A stretch of 64,000 nucleotides of DNA from Bacteroidaceae bacterium (GTDB taxonomy: Bacteria; Bacteroidota; Bacteroidia; Bacteroidales; Bacteroidaceae): contig JAFZWM010000042.1 in assembly GCA_017617315.1 (NCBI GenBank), positions 1-64,000 on the forward strand, read 5' to 3'. Position numbers and translations under genes: made by a program. The stretch's first letter is position 1. The number at the start of each line of letters is the position of its first letter. Shown here one piece after another: positions 1-8,954 of this stretch. The notes under the pieces are model-generated. The model was not told the origin of the DNA. It saw only the letters and a list, made by a program, of their open reading frames with translations, and did no database searches.

Positions 1-150
1 ATTAGAAAAAATAAGTAGCAAAATGTAAGTTGGTTTAATTATTCAGAGTCAATCATTAGCACTTTTTGCTTATATTTTATAGGCTCTGGATACTTATCTG
101 AACATTATGTAAGGCAAAATTTCTAATGACCGATTTGGGATAAACTTTCT

Positions 151-214
151 CAGCGGTGGGAATTCTTGCGTCCCTTCGGTAGCAAGCGAACGGAGTTCGA
201 GCGGCAAATTCGAC
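151..214 (+). repeat. 64-nt hairpin repeat, copy A
   Basis: This segment is about 86% identical (9 differences in 64 by hand alignment) to the reverse complement of 9161-9224. It contains a CTTGC/GCAAG stem (165-169 with 182-186) and a tight hairpin CGAAC-GGA-GTTCG (187-199). In the other copy the hairpin reads CGACC-ATA-GGTCG, so one A-T pair is replaced by C-G with pairing kept. It is directly followed by the 11-nt array. It resembles a repetitive extragenic palindromic element; no mobilising enzyme is visible in the window. Confidence 0.75.
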
Positions 215-220
215 TGAACA

Positions 221-319
221 GGGGAAGGAACGTCGTAGGTATATCCTATATACGGGGTAACAAGAGGCAAGTAAGGGGATAGTAAGAGGATAGCAAGACG
301 AAAGTAAGAGTCGTAATTA
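221..319 (+). repeat. 11-nt degenerate tandem repeat, array 1
   Basis: About nine units of exactly 11 nt run without indels, for example GGGGAAGGAAC, AGGCAAGTAAG, GGGATAGTAAG and AGGATAGCAAG. The common pattern is four variable bases followed by AAG or TAG, then (G/C/T)(T/A)A(C/G). The same register and strand recur at 8955-9064 and 60850-61025. The period is not a multiple of three, so it is not a coding repeat. Confidence 0.7.
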
Positions 320-322
320 GCC

Positions 323-387
323 AAAAAAAGAGTAAGGCATTGACAATTAACCCCGGAAAGGTGTCGGGGATGTTAACCTTACTCTTT
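323..387 (-). terminator. Terminator of the tRNA-like RNA gene
   Basis: An 11-bp perfect outer stem (327-337 with 377-387) encloses an inner TTAAC/GTTAA and CCCG/CGGG stem. Read on the minus strand it is followed by a T run (329 down to 323). It lies just downstream of the tRNA-like RNA at 400-487, so it probably ends that transcript. A 9-nt bulge in the left arm makes it imperfect. Confidence 0.6.
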
Positions 388-399
388 ATTTCTGTAAGA

Positions 400-487
400 G
401 GCAGAAAGCGGAGGGATTTGAACCCACGATACATGAAGGATTTCTCTCATCACCCAGTTACCTAACTTCTGGTATCAACTTTCTGCC
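400..487 (-). ncRNA. tRNA-like small RNA or degenerate tRNA
   Basis: On the minus strand the ends pair perfectly over 9 bp (GGCAGAAAG with CTTTCTGCC). A D-arm-like hairpin follows (CCAG, an 11-nt loop containing AGG, CTGG). Near the 3' end is GTGGGTTCAAATCCCTC, which carries the invariant T-loop pattern TTCAAAT. No convincing 7-nt anticodon loop can be folded, the T stem has a T-T mismatch, there is no encoded CCA, and the acceptor is too long for a normal tRNA. A Bacteroidetes promoter (-7 box 503-510) and a terminator (323-387) bracket it, so it looks transcribed. It may be a decayed tRNA, a tRNA-like regulatory RNA, or an unusual tRNA that a covariance model would recognise. Confidence 0.4.
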
Positions 488-502
488 ATCCTACTTTAAA
501 GG

Positions 503-534
503 CAAATATAGTCACTAAATCGTCAAAAAACAAG
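503..534 (-). promoter_or_regulatory. Promoter of the tRNA-like RNA
   Basis: The minus strand reads CTTG (534-531), 20 nt, then TATATTTG (510-503). This matches the Bacteroidetes TTTG-N19/21-TAnnTTTG pattern with one mismatch in the -33 box. The expected transcription start is near 496, some 9 nt before the RNA's 5' stem. Confidence 0.5.
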
Positions 535-598
535 TTTACAAGTATAAATTCGATCCTTCTTGGTATCAGTAATTGACAAATGACAAGTCCTGATATAA

Positions 599-632
599 TT
601 GAGGCGTGACAATCGGAATTGCCACGCCTCAA
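599..632 (-). terminator. Strong hairpin after the PL26-type gene
   Basis: TTGAGGCGTG (599-608) pairs perfectly with CACGCCTCAA (623-632). An internal CAAT/ATTG extension continues the stem beyond one mismatch, leaving a 4-nt CGGA loop. It begins 17 nt after the stop codon of the 649-3891 gene. On the minus strand it is followed by TTATAT rather than a pure T run, so it may act as a terminator or as a 3'-end stabiliser. Confidence 0.6.
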
Positions 633-648
633 TATTTTCAACTTTACT

Positions 649-3600
649 TTACTTGTCGATTAACTCGGGGCAGACCTCGAGCAAATAAATTGCATCAAGA
701 CTCCATGTCGAAACATCGTTGGTGTTCACCTCGGGCGCTTCGTGGCGTTCTTCGGGCACTTCGGGCTGCTGAAGTACCTTCACCTCAAGAGGCTTCAGAT
801 TGTTGCCATCGCGAATCAAATCTTGCCAAGCCTCACGACCCTTCTCCTTGTCGCCGTGCGCCGCAGCGTATGCCATCAGACGCGCAATGCGGAATTTGTT
901 GCGCCTTGTCTTGTAAGCCATTTCCTTGTATCGCGTAGCAAAGTCGAGCCACGTTTTCTCCCATTCTGGCAACTTTATCATCTCCATCATCTCGTTCATC
1001 ACCTCAAAGCCGCCCATAATCGTCATAAGGTGGCTCGTAGCCTGCTGAGACATATCGCCTTCCTTCGAGATGATGCCAGTCTTAGGGTCGTAGCCGAGGG
1101 CAATAGGACCAGTAAAGATGCCCGACGGCAATGCCGAGATGCTCTTCATTCCTGTTATAATCTTGTCGCGATATTTGTTGTCGCGGAAACGCTCCCAGTG
1201 AGTCATCCAGTTGCACGCATAGCCAAGCCAGTCAGGACCGATGCTTATTCGCGCAGGCGCAGTACAATCAGCCGTGCGAGGGTCGGCAAAACGCATTGGG
1301 TCGAGGGTGAGCAGCGTGTAATCCGAGTCGAGTTCGTCCTCCATCAACTCACCTGTGCGCTCATCGCCCGTGAGATAGTAGAAGAATCTATGCCAAGCCG
1401 ATTGCGCTATTCTCACCTGCTTGCATCCGCAGCCCCAGTGACTTACGTTGTGACGGCTTCCGAGTCCGGCATATTCGCCAAGGTGATATACATCGACCTC
1501 GCTTGTGTGGCGCGTCATTGCCACCGCCATGTCCCAGATGTCCGAACGACCGCTGCGCAAGAAGTTGTACCACAGCCACATGTTGCTTGCCAACTCAGTA
1601 TTATCCCACGCATATCCGCCAACATCGTATCGCCATTCGTGACGCACAGGGTCGTAGGCGTGCATCACATCGCCATAGTTCCAGAATCCGTACCAGCCAT
1701 GCTCATCGATGGCATGTTTGTAATATTCGATATAATCGTCCAGACGCTTTTCAACATCAGCAATCTTTCCGCCCTTACTACTTGGCAGACTCCATACTCC
1801 AAAGGCGCGCTTTGCATGCAGATATTCGGGCAAGCAGATAAGCTGCGGAATCTTTGAGCCGGTGCGAGCATAGTCGGCAATACGCGATTTTCCGGGATAT
1901 GCCGCCATCGGGAAGAGAATCAGCGTGCTTGTGCGACCTATTCCCGTAGGAGTGCTCATGCCAGGCAGAACATCCTCGTAACTTGCCTCAAGGTCGTGCG
2001 CGTGGTCGTCGTAGTGGCGCAAATCCATCGCCTCACCCTCTGGACTCCACAGCCACACCTTCAGCAATGCCACCGAATCACGGGCGTTAGATACCTCCAG
2101 AGTAGACGGATACGACTGCCAGAAATCCTGAAGCGACACGCCCAATCCGCCTGTGAGGTCGCCGGCAAACACGAATCCGTCGGCGCGATACCCGTTGAAC
2201 GTGCCAATCCACGGATGCTCGCCGTTTGTCTGCTTGCGGATAGAGAAGCCGTTAGCCTGCGTCTGACTAAGACGATAGTTGCCCCACGAAGCCCAGTTCT
2301 TAATCAGGAACTGCCCTTTCTGGTCGAATGTCTCAGCCTCAGGCACACGCACGCCGTCCATCTGCATCTGCTGATAGTTTTCCTTCGGAAGATTCTTGCC
2401 CTTCGGTCCAGTTGCGCCCAGCACTCTTCTGCCTACCAGCGGCTGCACAGGCTCTGCCCACACGCCACCGTTTCCGGTTGAGAATGCCACGCTTCGGTTA
2501 TACCATGCCTCGCGCATCGGAACTTCGAACTGAAGTCCGAGCGAGCTGATGAAATCCTTGTCTTGGTCGCCGTCGTAAACGATGGTGTGCACCACCTTTA
2601 CCTGTTCGCTATTAGCATAGAAATAGAAGCGGACAATGAATGGCAGCCACTTGCGCTCATTACGGACGTGCTTTCCGCTCACCTTAACCACGGCAGCCAG
2701 ATTGCCTTGTCTTTCAACCTCAACCTTCTCAACCTCGCAGCCATATATATCGTTTTCGGTCGTAACCGAAGATTTGCCCGAAACGGTCTTCTTCAAAGAG
2801 CAGACGAGCGATGCCTTTCCTGCCACCTTGCGCCCTTTCAGAATCATGTGATTGAGAAGGGCTTCTGAGCCTTCGGTAAACTCTACTTCGAGAACGCCCG
2901 TGTTCACATTCAGTTTGTTGCCATCGCGTTTTAGCACGAGCTGTGTTCCGCTCTTCTTGGCATTGCTCTTTACGATGTAAAGCTGCTGCGCATCGGCCGG
3001 AACGACTCCTGCAAAGCCGCCCCACTTTACCGAGCCGTCAGGCCAGTAAGCCAGCGTGTAGCAGTCGAGCGGTACATTTCCTTCGGAAGTCTGAAGTTCG
3101 AACTGAGTGCCGTGCTTCACCTCGCCCTTGTCGAAAGGCACGCCCCATGTCGTTGCCGTTGGAATGGCGTACTTGTCTGTGCCAATCCAGTTAAGTGCGA
3201 CTTTATCAGCCGAAAAAGCCTTGCCCTTGGCTGTGTACCTGAAGTTTTTCAGCTGCGTGTGCGACCATGTCGTTCTGAATCCGAACCAGCCCGATGTGAG
3301 TTGCTTGTCTGCAAAGTCAACAAGACACTCTCCGTCGATGAAATATTTCACTCTACCCTTCTGGCTCACAAGTTTGATGTGATACCAGTGGTTTGGCTTC
3401 AGAAGATGCTTCTCGTCCTTATATTCTTTCAGAATGGCAGGGCGATATTTCTCGTCCTTAATGCCGCGCTCGTCGCCATCGTACTTGCGGAATCGCGTTG
3501 TGGTATTGCTGTTTCCGCCGAAGCCGAGATAATAAAGCTGAAGCGAGTAACTCTTCAGGAACACGCCGCCGCGCCATTCAAGACGCTTGAAGATGTTATC

Positions 3601-3891
3601 CGGATTCTTCGGGTCTTGTGCCATCCAAAAGCAGTTCAAGTCGCTTGTGCGCTCGCCCTCGCCGCCATTATTCACCACCTGAGCGTCGTATTCTATAACC
3701 ACGTCGCCAGACATGCGCTCGTTGTACCACAAAGTCAGACCTTTGGGCGAGAGCATATCAATCACTCCGTCGGACTGCAAGACCACGCGCGTGTCGGGCG
3801 ATTCAGCCTCGACAGTCCATTTGTCCTGCAGATTCTGCGCAAATACCGCCGTTTGCAGCATTGCCAGAATAACAAACAAAAAATTCCTCAT
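649..3891 (-). CDS. PL26/YetA-like exo-rhamnogalacturonan lyase with N-terminal DUF6250-type domain
   Basis: A secreted 1080-residue protein with a signal peptide at about 1-18. Residues about 20-225 resemble the concanavalin-like DUF6250 domain, including a HWYHIKLV...KYFIDGE segment. Residues about 228-310 fit the RIFT-barrel start of PcRGLX/YetA proteins (YWPDGSVKWGG). A central beta-sandwich and an alpha/alpha toroid follow (GWYGFWNYGD, WDNTELASN, SRHNVSHWGCGC). PL26 enzymes cleave rhamnogalacturonan I from chain ends by beta-elimination. This fits the neighbouring PL11 endo-lyase, which would supply oligosaccharides. The gene is last in the locus, 94 nt after the PL11 stop and behind a terminator-like hairpin; AAAGGA lies 4 nt before the ATG. 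It lacks the sorting-like C-terminus of the other secreted enzymes, so a periplasmic location is likely. The domain assignment is from recognition; the exact substrate is inferred. Confidence 0.75.
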   Translation of the reverse strand: MRNFLFVILAMLQTAVFAQNLQDKWTVEAESPDTRVVLQSDGVIDMLSPKGLTLWYNERMSGDVVIEYDAQVVNNGGEGERTSDLNCFWMAQDPKNPDNIFKRLEWRGGVFLKSYSLQLYYLGFGGNSNTTTRFRKYDGDERGIKDEKYRPAILKEYKDEKHLLKPNHWYHIKLVSQKGRVKYFIDGECLVDFADKQLTSGWFGFRTTWSHTQLKNFRYTAKGKAFSADKVALNWIGTDKYAIPTATTWGVPFDKGEVKHGTQFELQTSEGNVPLDCYTLAYWPDGSVKWGGFAGVVPADAQQLYIVKSNAKKSGTQLVLKRDGNKLNVNTGVLEVEFTEGSEALLNHMILKGRKVAGKASLVCSLKKTVSGKSSVTTENDIYGCEVEKVEVERQGNLAAVVKVSGKHVRNERKWLPFIVRFYFYANSEQVKVVHTIVYDGDQDKDFISSLGLQFEVPMREAWYNRSVAFSTGNGGVWAEPVQPLVGRRVLGATGPKGKNLPKENYQQMQMDGVRVPEAETFDQKGQFLIKNWASWGNYRLSQTQANGFSIRKQTNGEHPWIGTFNGYRADGFVFAGDLTGGLGVSLQDFWQSYPSTLEVSNARDSVALLKVWLWSPEGEAMDLRHYDDHAHDLEASYEDVLPGMSTPTGIGRTSTLILFPMAAYPGKSRIADYARTGSKIPQLICLPEYLHAKRAFGVWSLPSSKGGKIADVEKRLDDYIEYYKHAIDEHGWYGFWNYGDVMHAYDPVRHEWRYDVGGYAWDNTELASNMWLWYNFLRSGRSDIWDMAVAMTRHTSEVDVYHLGEYAGLGSRHNVSHWGCGCKQVRIAQSAWHRFFYYLTGDERTGELMEDELDSDYTLLTLDPMRFADPRTADCTAPARISIGPDWLGYACNWMTHWERFRDNKYRDKIITGMKSISALPSGIFTGPIALGYDPKTGIISKEGDMSQQATSHLMTIMGGFEVMNEMMEMIKLPEWEKTWLDFATRYKEMAYKTRRNKFRIARLMAYAAAHGDKEKGREAWQDLIRDGNNLKPLEVKVLQQPEVPEERHEAPEVNTNDVSTWSLDAIYLLEVCPELIDK

Positions 3892-3912
3892 TCCTTTTAT
3901 CTTAATGTTGTT

Positions 3913-3946
3913 AAAAAAATAGCCCAGAGCACAGGCTCCGGGCTAT
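3913..3946 (-). terminator. Intrinsic terminator/attenuator between PL11 and PL26-type genes
   Basis: ATAGCCC-A-GAGC-ACAG-GCTC-C-GGGCTAT (3919-3946) forms an 11-bp stem with one mismatch. On the minus strand it is followed by a run of seven T (3919 down to 3913). It lies 40 nt after the PL11 stop and upstream of the PL26-type start, with no clear TAnnTTTG box between them. Partial read-through would therefore set the level of the exo-lyase. Confidence 0.8.
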
Positions 3947-3985
3947 CTGTACCTATTTTCTTTCGGTGTGCCTTTCTAAATCGGC

Positions 3986-6900
3986 TTACTTAATCAGCAA
4001 TTTGATGTTCTCAACAGCCGATGCGCTCTTCATACTAACTATGTATGAGCCGCGCTCCAAGCCAGCTGCCTTTGCTGCAGCCTCTACATTAGCCTTTGTT
4101 GACTTGAACTCGGCAACCTTAACGCCAGCAAGGGTGATAACGCTGCACTCAACTTCGGCATCGGCAGCAATCTTGTTTACAGATGTAGCAGCAACTACCT
4201 TGAGTTTACCGGTTGCAGACAAGAGTTCTGATGTATCCCATGCCAAGCCTTCAGGAAGCGGCTGGAGATTTATAGTTGGATTTCCTAAGAATCCCTTAGC
4301 CGCTGTCCATAGAATTACCTCATCACCTACCTTTGGAGTCATTCCGTTTCGGTATGTCACATTAACCTCACCATTCAATGTAAGCGTTCCGCCACATGTA
4401 ATAAACGAACGACTTGAAGGTGTATTGACAGACGAACTCATCAGATTCAAATTTACAACAGAACCTGCATAACCGTAAAAACTTCCAAGAACGTTTATTG
4501 TTCCATTTCTATTTGTAGCTAACGAATTTGGATTTCCTGGAGTATATGTACCATACAGATACAAACCTGCAATAACTCCGTTACCCTCAACAGAACCTTT
4601 CGCAGCAACGTTAAGCGCTCCACTTCCTGTCATTGCTGTGGTAGCAGAAGAATTATTGAGATACAGACTACCGTTATTAACAGTAACATCACCTGCATTC
4701 TCCAAAATCGTAGTCTTGGCAACTGTCCATCTTCCAGTACCCTCTTTTGTTACTCGGCAACCTTCAATCTCTCCTGAGTAAGAGAAATCAATATTCTTTC
4801 CACCTATAGTAAGAGTATTTACCGAAGAACCCCAATATCCTGTATTTGTAATTGTTCCAGAACCTGTGAGCGCACCAATTGCAAAGTTCTTACCGTTGGT
4901 ATAGACTGTTACTTTGCTTGCAATGTTAAGCGTAGCCTTGCCAATTCCGTAAGTATTGTTAAAGTCGAATGTCGGGTCGTAAGTAACCTTTGCTCCATTA
5001 TATGCGTTGATTGTGCCAGTAAACTCGCTCCAGTTGCCATTGAACGGACAGCGCACCCATGTAGCGTAAACATTCAGTGTACCCTCACCTGTCAGTTTAC
5101 CAGTATAGTTACATCTTCCGTCAGGGTAGAAAGTAGCGGTTTTGCCCTTTGGTACAATTAAGTTAACGTTATCTGTAAAGTCGCCATAGATGCTATTGTT
5201 GTACTGAAGCGTTCCGCCGTTCAGCACAATAGTCTTTCCAGAGAAATGAACATCGCCAAAATCGTAGACAGTTCCAGAATTTACAATCAGACTGTCGTAA
5301 GCAACAGGCGCGCCGTTCAGTTTCAGAATACCAGCCCCGTCCTTCACAAGAGCCACGTTGTTTGATGTTGCCTTCGAAATCTTAGAGTCGACCTCAAGTG
5401 TCTTTCCGCTTGCCACATCGATTGTTGCTCCACCATTACCAATCATCAATGGCTGAGACAATGACATAGACTCATTCACGGCAAGCGTAGCCTTGTTGCT
5501 GATAGAAACAACATTATCAACGCCGCCAAGTGCTCCGAAGTCGATGCCGATATTAGAAGCAAGAGAGCCGACAATCAGTTTACCGCCGTTTATCGATGTT
5601 GTTCCGCTGTACTTATTAGCATTGTTCAGCGTAACAGTACCACTTCCGTTCTTTGTTACGTTTGCCTCGCCAACCAAAGCATCGCCTGTAATAACGATGT
5701 TCTTCTCGTTGTTTGCAAAAGTCAATGAATTTGGAGCCTGTTTGCCCTCCAAAACGATGTTTGTAGCCTTTGCATTGTCATCTATCACAACATTGTCGAG
5801 TTGAACGAATACATCGCTCTTGCCTGTTGCGCCGTTGTAGAAGTTATCGGTTTCCTGATTGTCCCATGTGCCGGACTTATCGCCAATCCATGTAACATCT
5901 GCCTGCTCTCGCGAGTTCTTAACGTCAAGATAGAGTTTTCCGTCCTCGTAAGCAAGTGCAAACTTATTGAAGTCAAGTCCCTCTACTACGATATTCTTGA
6001 TGTCGCCGTCAATCTTTCCAATCTCGCCAAGAAGATATTTTCCAGCAGGAAGTTTCTTAGAACCGCTGAGAATATGAGCATCGATCTGGAACACCGGAGT
6101 GCTGTATTCAGGACCGTTTTTCCAGTCTTTCTTCTCTATCTTCAAAACATTTGCCTTTACAACATCCGATGTCATGTCTGATGAATACACATCGAACACC
6201 ACTCTCGAACCGAAGTTAAGAATGAGGCTGTCGGCTACAACCGTGCCCTTAACATCTTTGCCGGCAGGACGAAGCTCAGAAGCATAGTCCATCTCGACAG
6301 CCTTGCCGAATGTACCCTTTGAGTTGAGCACGGCAAAGCGGTTTAGCCAAACGCGGCTGTTTGGCATCGAGCCGTCGAAGTTGAGTGTTCCAGCCCAAAC
6401 GTCGGTTGAGCCGCTGTAAGTCTGCTCAACGGCTGGCAAGTTAAGGATTCCATCACCCTGCTTTACAAGACGAGTGCTTCCACTAAATCCTGAGCCAAGC
6501 ACATCGAGTTTGTATGTTGTGGTTGTTATTCCATAATTCTTCTCTGTTGCCTCGCTTGGCGCATTTCCCTGCACCCAAGTAGGCACGTTGAATGTTGCGA
6601 TGTAAGGCTGTGCACCACTCTGGACAGTAACCTTAGCATCGGCATTCTCGCTAACAAGAATATGCTTGTCGTTCTGTGCCGACGAGATTGTTCCGCCGTT
6701 GGCAATCTCCTCGCGACCAGTTGTTGTCAATGGCGGCGGAGCAATAGTTATACCCTCCAGTTCGCCCAAGAAATAACTTGCGTGAGGCGGCTGATTATAT
6801 CCACACATCTGCCAAACCATGGCATTGCGATACTGATGGTCGTACCACAGCGAGTAGTTACGATTTTCGGTAGGAATGGTTGTTGTGTATATGCGAATGT

Positions 6901-8557
6901 TATTGTCTGCCGTGCGCATTATCACCTCTTCGCGCCAGTCGCCGAAGATATCGCCCTGATAGCAAGGCGTATTCTTTGAGTCGTTGTTTGAGTATGCTCC
7001 AGTAAGTGTCTGCAACGTACCTACGCCGTATTTGTATATTGTTACGCCATTAACAGGCTCTTCAAGCAAATCGCCGTCCCAATAGATGCGGAAGTTTACG
7101 GTCATTCCCGTCTCGGTCATTCCGTCAACATGGTCGTTTGTTACGGTGCTGATAGGCGTATCATGTCCGCTCTTTCCTATCGAGCCCGGAAAATCGTTCG
7201 AGAAGTTACCGCACAATGAACGTCCGTCATCGTTTGTGCTTGTCTGGCGATAGTAAATCTTCGATGTAGTTGCATCGCGATAGTTGTTGTCTGGCAAATC
7301 CTCGTTGCAGGCAAAAAACTCCTGTCCGTGCTTGTAAGGATTGAAGTCGCCAACATGCTGTGCATCGCCATGTCCCAATCCGGTTGTTGACAAGCCCTTT
7401 CCGTTGTCGTCAATCACCATCGAGCCCCAAACAATCTCGTCGCGTCCGTCCCAATCTACATCGGCAATGCAGTAATTATGATAACCCTGTCCGTACCAAG
7501 GCGAGCCTGCCTTATTGTTAGTCCATCTCCAACGCTCAACAAGTTCGTGAGTTGCCGGATTAACATCATACGCTATAAACTTATGGCGTGTGTAGATTCC
7601 TCGTCCAAGGAAGATGCTTGGTTTCTTGCCGTCGAGATAAGGTGCACCGAAAAAGTGCTTTGTTGAACGATGTCCGTAGCCGTCGCCCCAAGCCTTTTCA
7701 AGACTTGTTTCACCGCTTTCAAGACGCTTCAGCGGATATTCCATACACAGGTATGGCTTTCCTGTCGCGCCATCGACATAGAGCAGATATTCTGCGCCTT
7801 CGTGCATAAACCAGTTTGTTCCGCCGCCAGTTGCTGCGCGATAGTTCTTGCTGGCATCGCCCACAACGTATGTTGTGCCGTCGGCCATGTGTATTGTTGT
7901 GCCGTCGGCTGCACGGAACACAGCTTCTGCCTTTCCGTCGCCGTCCCAGTCGTATGCAACAATGTTCTGCTCGTTGTTCTGGAAGTCGCCCATGTTAGGA
8001 CCGCAGTTCACCCACCACAGCACCGTACCGTCCTGTTTCAGACACTCAAACAGCGAATATTCGCCGTTGTATCCAGCGCGCGGATAACTTGCGTTTATCT
8101 CGCTCTGATTGTCGTACTTCAGAAGAATCTCAACCTCGCCGTCGCCATCTACATCGGCACAACAGGCATCGTTCGGAATATATGTCGATTTAAGCGAAGC
8201 ATCGTGCTTTGGCTTAATCTCCTTCCAAGCGTTTGCTAATACTCCGACAGCCTTGCTCGCTGTCTGTTCTTTTCCTCGCACAACAGCCTTAACAGTGTAT
8301 GTGCTGCTTGCCGAGCCGCCGGCATCGGTATAGTTTGATACCTTGAGCGGTGTACTGTTAAGCAGCACGCCGTCGCGATATATGTTGTATGAAACATCGT
8401 AATACTCCTCGGCATTTATTCGCCACGAGCAATAAATGCCGCCCGTTGTCTGCACAGCCACAAGACCGCGGTCGAGTTTGTCGGTTATTCGCTGTGCCTG
8501 TGCACCGCCCGAAAGCATTGTTGCAAGCAGCAAGGCAGAAATCAGTCTTTTATGCAT
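3986..8557 (-). CDS. PL11 rhamnogalacturonan lyase with autotransporter-type beta-strand repeat tail
   Basis: A secreted 1523-residue protein with a signal peptide at about 1-22. Residues about 22-115 form the PL11 N-terminal beta-sandwich (GLVAVQTTGGIYCSWR). Residues about 120-610 form the PL11 beta-propeller with calcium-binding FG-GAP-like loops (DVDGDG at 135-140, DWDGDG, DWDGRDE, GDWREE). PL11 cleaves the rhamnose-galacturonate backbone of rhamnogalacturonan I by beta-elimination. The enzyme part alone is about 620 residues. A further 800 or so carry repeats of the autotransporter-associated beta-strand type (GSGTVTLNNANKYSGTTSI and degenerate versions). The last 80 or so resemble a type IX sorting tail (GSYIVSMKS ... 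KLLIK). A -7 box at 8598-8605 gives it its own promoter. The tail may hold the enzyme away from the outer membrane or bind substrate; that part is inference. Confidence 0.88.
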   Translation of the reverse strand: MHKRLISALLLATMLSGGAQAQRITDKLDRGLVAVQTTGGIYCSWRINAEEYYDVSYNIYRDGVLLNSTPLKVSNYTDAGGSASSTYTVKAVVRGKEQTASKAVGVLANAWKEIKPKHDASLKSTYIPNDACCADVDGDGEVEILLKYDNQSEINASYPRAGYNGEYSLFECLKQDGTVLWWVNCGPNMGDFQNNEQNIVAYDWDGDGKAEAVFRAADGTTIHMADGTTYVVGDASKNYRAATGGGTNWFMHEGAEYLLYVDGATGKPYLCMEYPLKRLESGETSLEKAWGDGYGHRSTKHFFGAPYLDGKKPSIFLGRGIYTRHKFIAYDVNPATHELVERWRWTNNKAGSPWYGQGYHNYCIADVDWDGRDEIVWGSMVIDDNGKGLSTTGLGHGDAQHVGDFNPYKHGQEFFACNEDLPDNNYRDATTSKIYYRQTSTNDDGRSLCGNFSNDFPGSIGKSGHDTPISTVTNDHVDGMTETGMTVNFRIYWDGDLLEEPVNGVTIYKYGVGTLQTLTGAYSNNDSKNTPCYQGDIFGDWREEVIMRTADNNIRIYTTTIPTENRNYSLWYDHQYRNAMVWQMCGYNQPPHASYFLGELEGITIAPPPLTTTGREEIANGGTISSAQNDKHILVSENADAKVTVQSGAQPYIATFNVPTWVQGNAPSEATEKNYGITTTTYKLDVLGSGFSGSTRLVKQGDGILNLPAVEQTYSGSTDVWAGTLNFDGSMPNSRVWLNRFAVLNSKGTFGKAVEMDYASELRPAGKDVKGTVVADSLILNFGSRVVFDVYSSDMTSDVVKANVLKIEKKDWKNGPEYSTPVFQIDAHILSGSKKLPAGKYLLGEIGKIDGDIKNIVVEGLDFNKFALAYEDGKLYLDVKNSREQADVTWIGDKSGTWDNQETDNFYNGATGKSDVFVQLDNVVIDDNAKATNIVLEGKQAPNSLTFANNEKNIVITGDALVGEANVTKNGSGTVTLNNANKYSGTTSINGGKLIVGSLASNIGIDFGALGGVDNVVSISNKATLAVNESMSLSQPLMIGNGGATIDVASGKTLEVDSKISKATSNNVALVKDGAGILKLNGAPVAYDSLIVNSGTVYDFGDVHFSGKTIVLNGGTLQYNNSIYGDFTDNVNLIVPKGKTATFYPDGRCNYTGKLTGEGTLNVYATWVRCPFNGNWSEFTGTINAYNGAKVTYDPTFDFNNTYGIGKATLNIASKVTVYTNGKNFAIGALTGSGTITNTGYWGSSVNTLTIGGKNIDFSYSGEIEGCRVTKEGTGRWTVAKTTILENAGDVTVNNGSLYLNNSSATTAMTGSGALNVAAKGSVEGNGVIAGLYLYGTYTPGNPNSLATNRNGTINVLGSFYGYAGSVVNLNLMSSSVNTPSSRSFITCGGTLTLNGEVNVTYRNGMTPKVGDEVILWTAAKGFLGNPTINLQPLPEGLAWDTSELLSATGKLKVVAATSVNKIAADAEVECSVITLAGVKVAEFKSTKANVEAAAKAAGLERGSYIVSMKSASAVENIKLLIK

Positions 8558-8597
8558 ATTTAGATTATATTGTTAGTGTTTAGTATTAATAACTTTG

Positions 8598-8605
8598 CAA
8601 ATATA
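8598..8605 (-). promoter_or_regulatory. -7 box of the PL11 gene
   Basis: TATATTTG on the minus strand, 40 nt before the ATG. No TTTG stands at the usual 19-21 nt upstream, as is common for activator-dependent glycan-locus promoters. Confidence 0.55.
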
Positions 8606-8737
8606 AAATTTTAAACGAAACTATGCGTACACAAATGTTCCGAAAATAGTCTATTTTTTTGCAGAAGACGCGCTAATAACGCATTTTTGTGATGTACGAG
8701 TAACATGTTTTTGGCAGTTTACCGACTTGTGAGATGC

Positions 8738-8890
8738 TATACAATTGACAATGCACAATGGACAATGGACAATTATAGAGTTGAAAGTTGAGAATTGAAA
8801 ATTGAAAAGGGGGAATTCAGAATTGACAATGAACAATTCGGGAGTTGAAAATTGAGAATTGAAAATTGAAATTCAGAATTCGTAATTCAA
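8738..8890. repeat. AATTGAAAATTG / ATTGACAATG low-complexity repeat
   Basis: Degenerate 7-10 nt units such as ACAATTGACAATG, GACAATGGACAATT and GAATTGAAAATTGAAAA follow one another, then recur after a short break. Shorter pieces of the same family occur at about 568-587, 9115-9137 and 61033-61067, each beside one of the other repeat families. No coding potential is apparent. Confidence 0.6.
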
Positions 8891-8954
8891 AATCACGGAG
8901 GGTGTATATAGGACAATTATGACACGAATTACTCTTTTGGTAAATACAAAATAG

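Noticed and set aside
94-434. Two short overlapping minus-strand frames in the left island
   Set aside because: They cover the 64-nt element, the 11-nt array and the terminator hairpin. A similar peptide appears opposite 9161-9224 only because the DNA repeat is shared.
400-487. Ordinary tRNA gene
   Set aside because: The T-loop and terminal stem fit, but no anticodon arm with a 7-nt loop can be drawn and the T stem is mismatched, so it was kept only as a tRNA-like RNA.
742-1857. 371-codon plus-strand frame
   Set aside because: Antisense to the PL26-type lyase gene; the translation shows no domain and is rich in Arg, His and Val as typical for a shadow frame.
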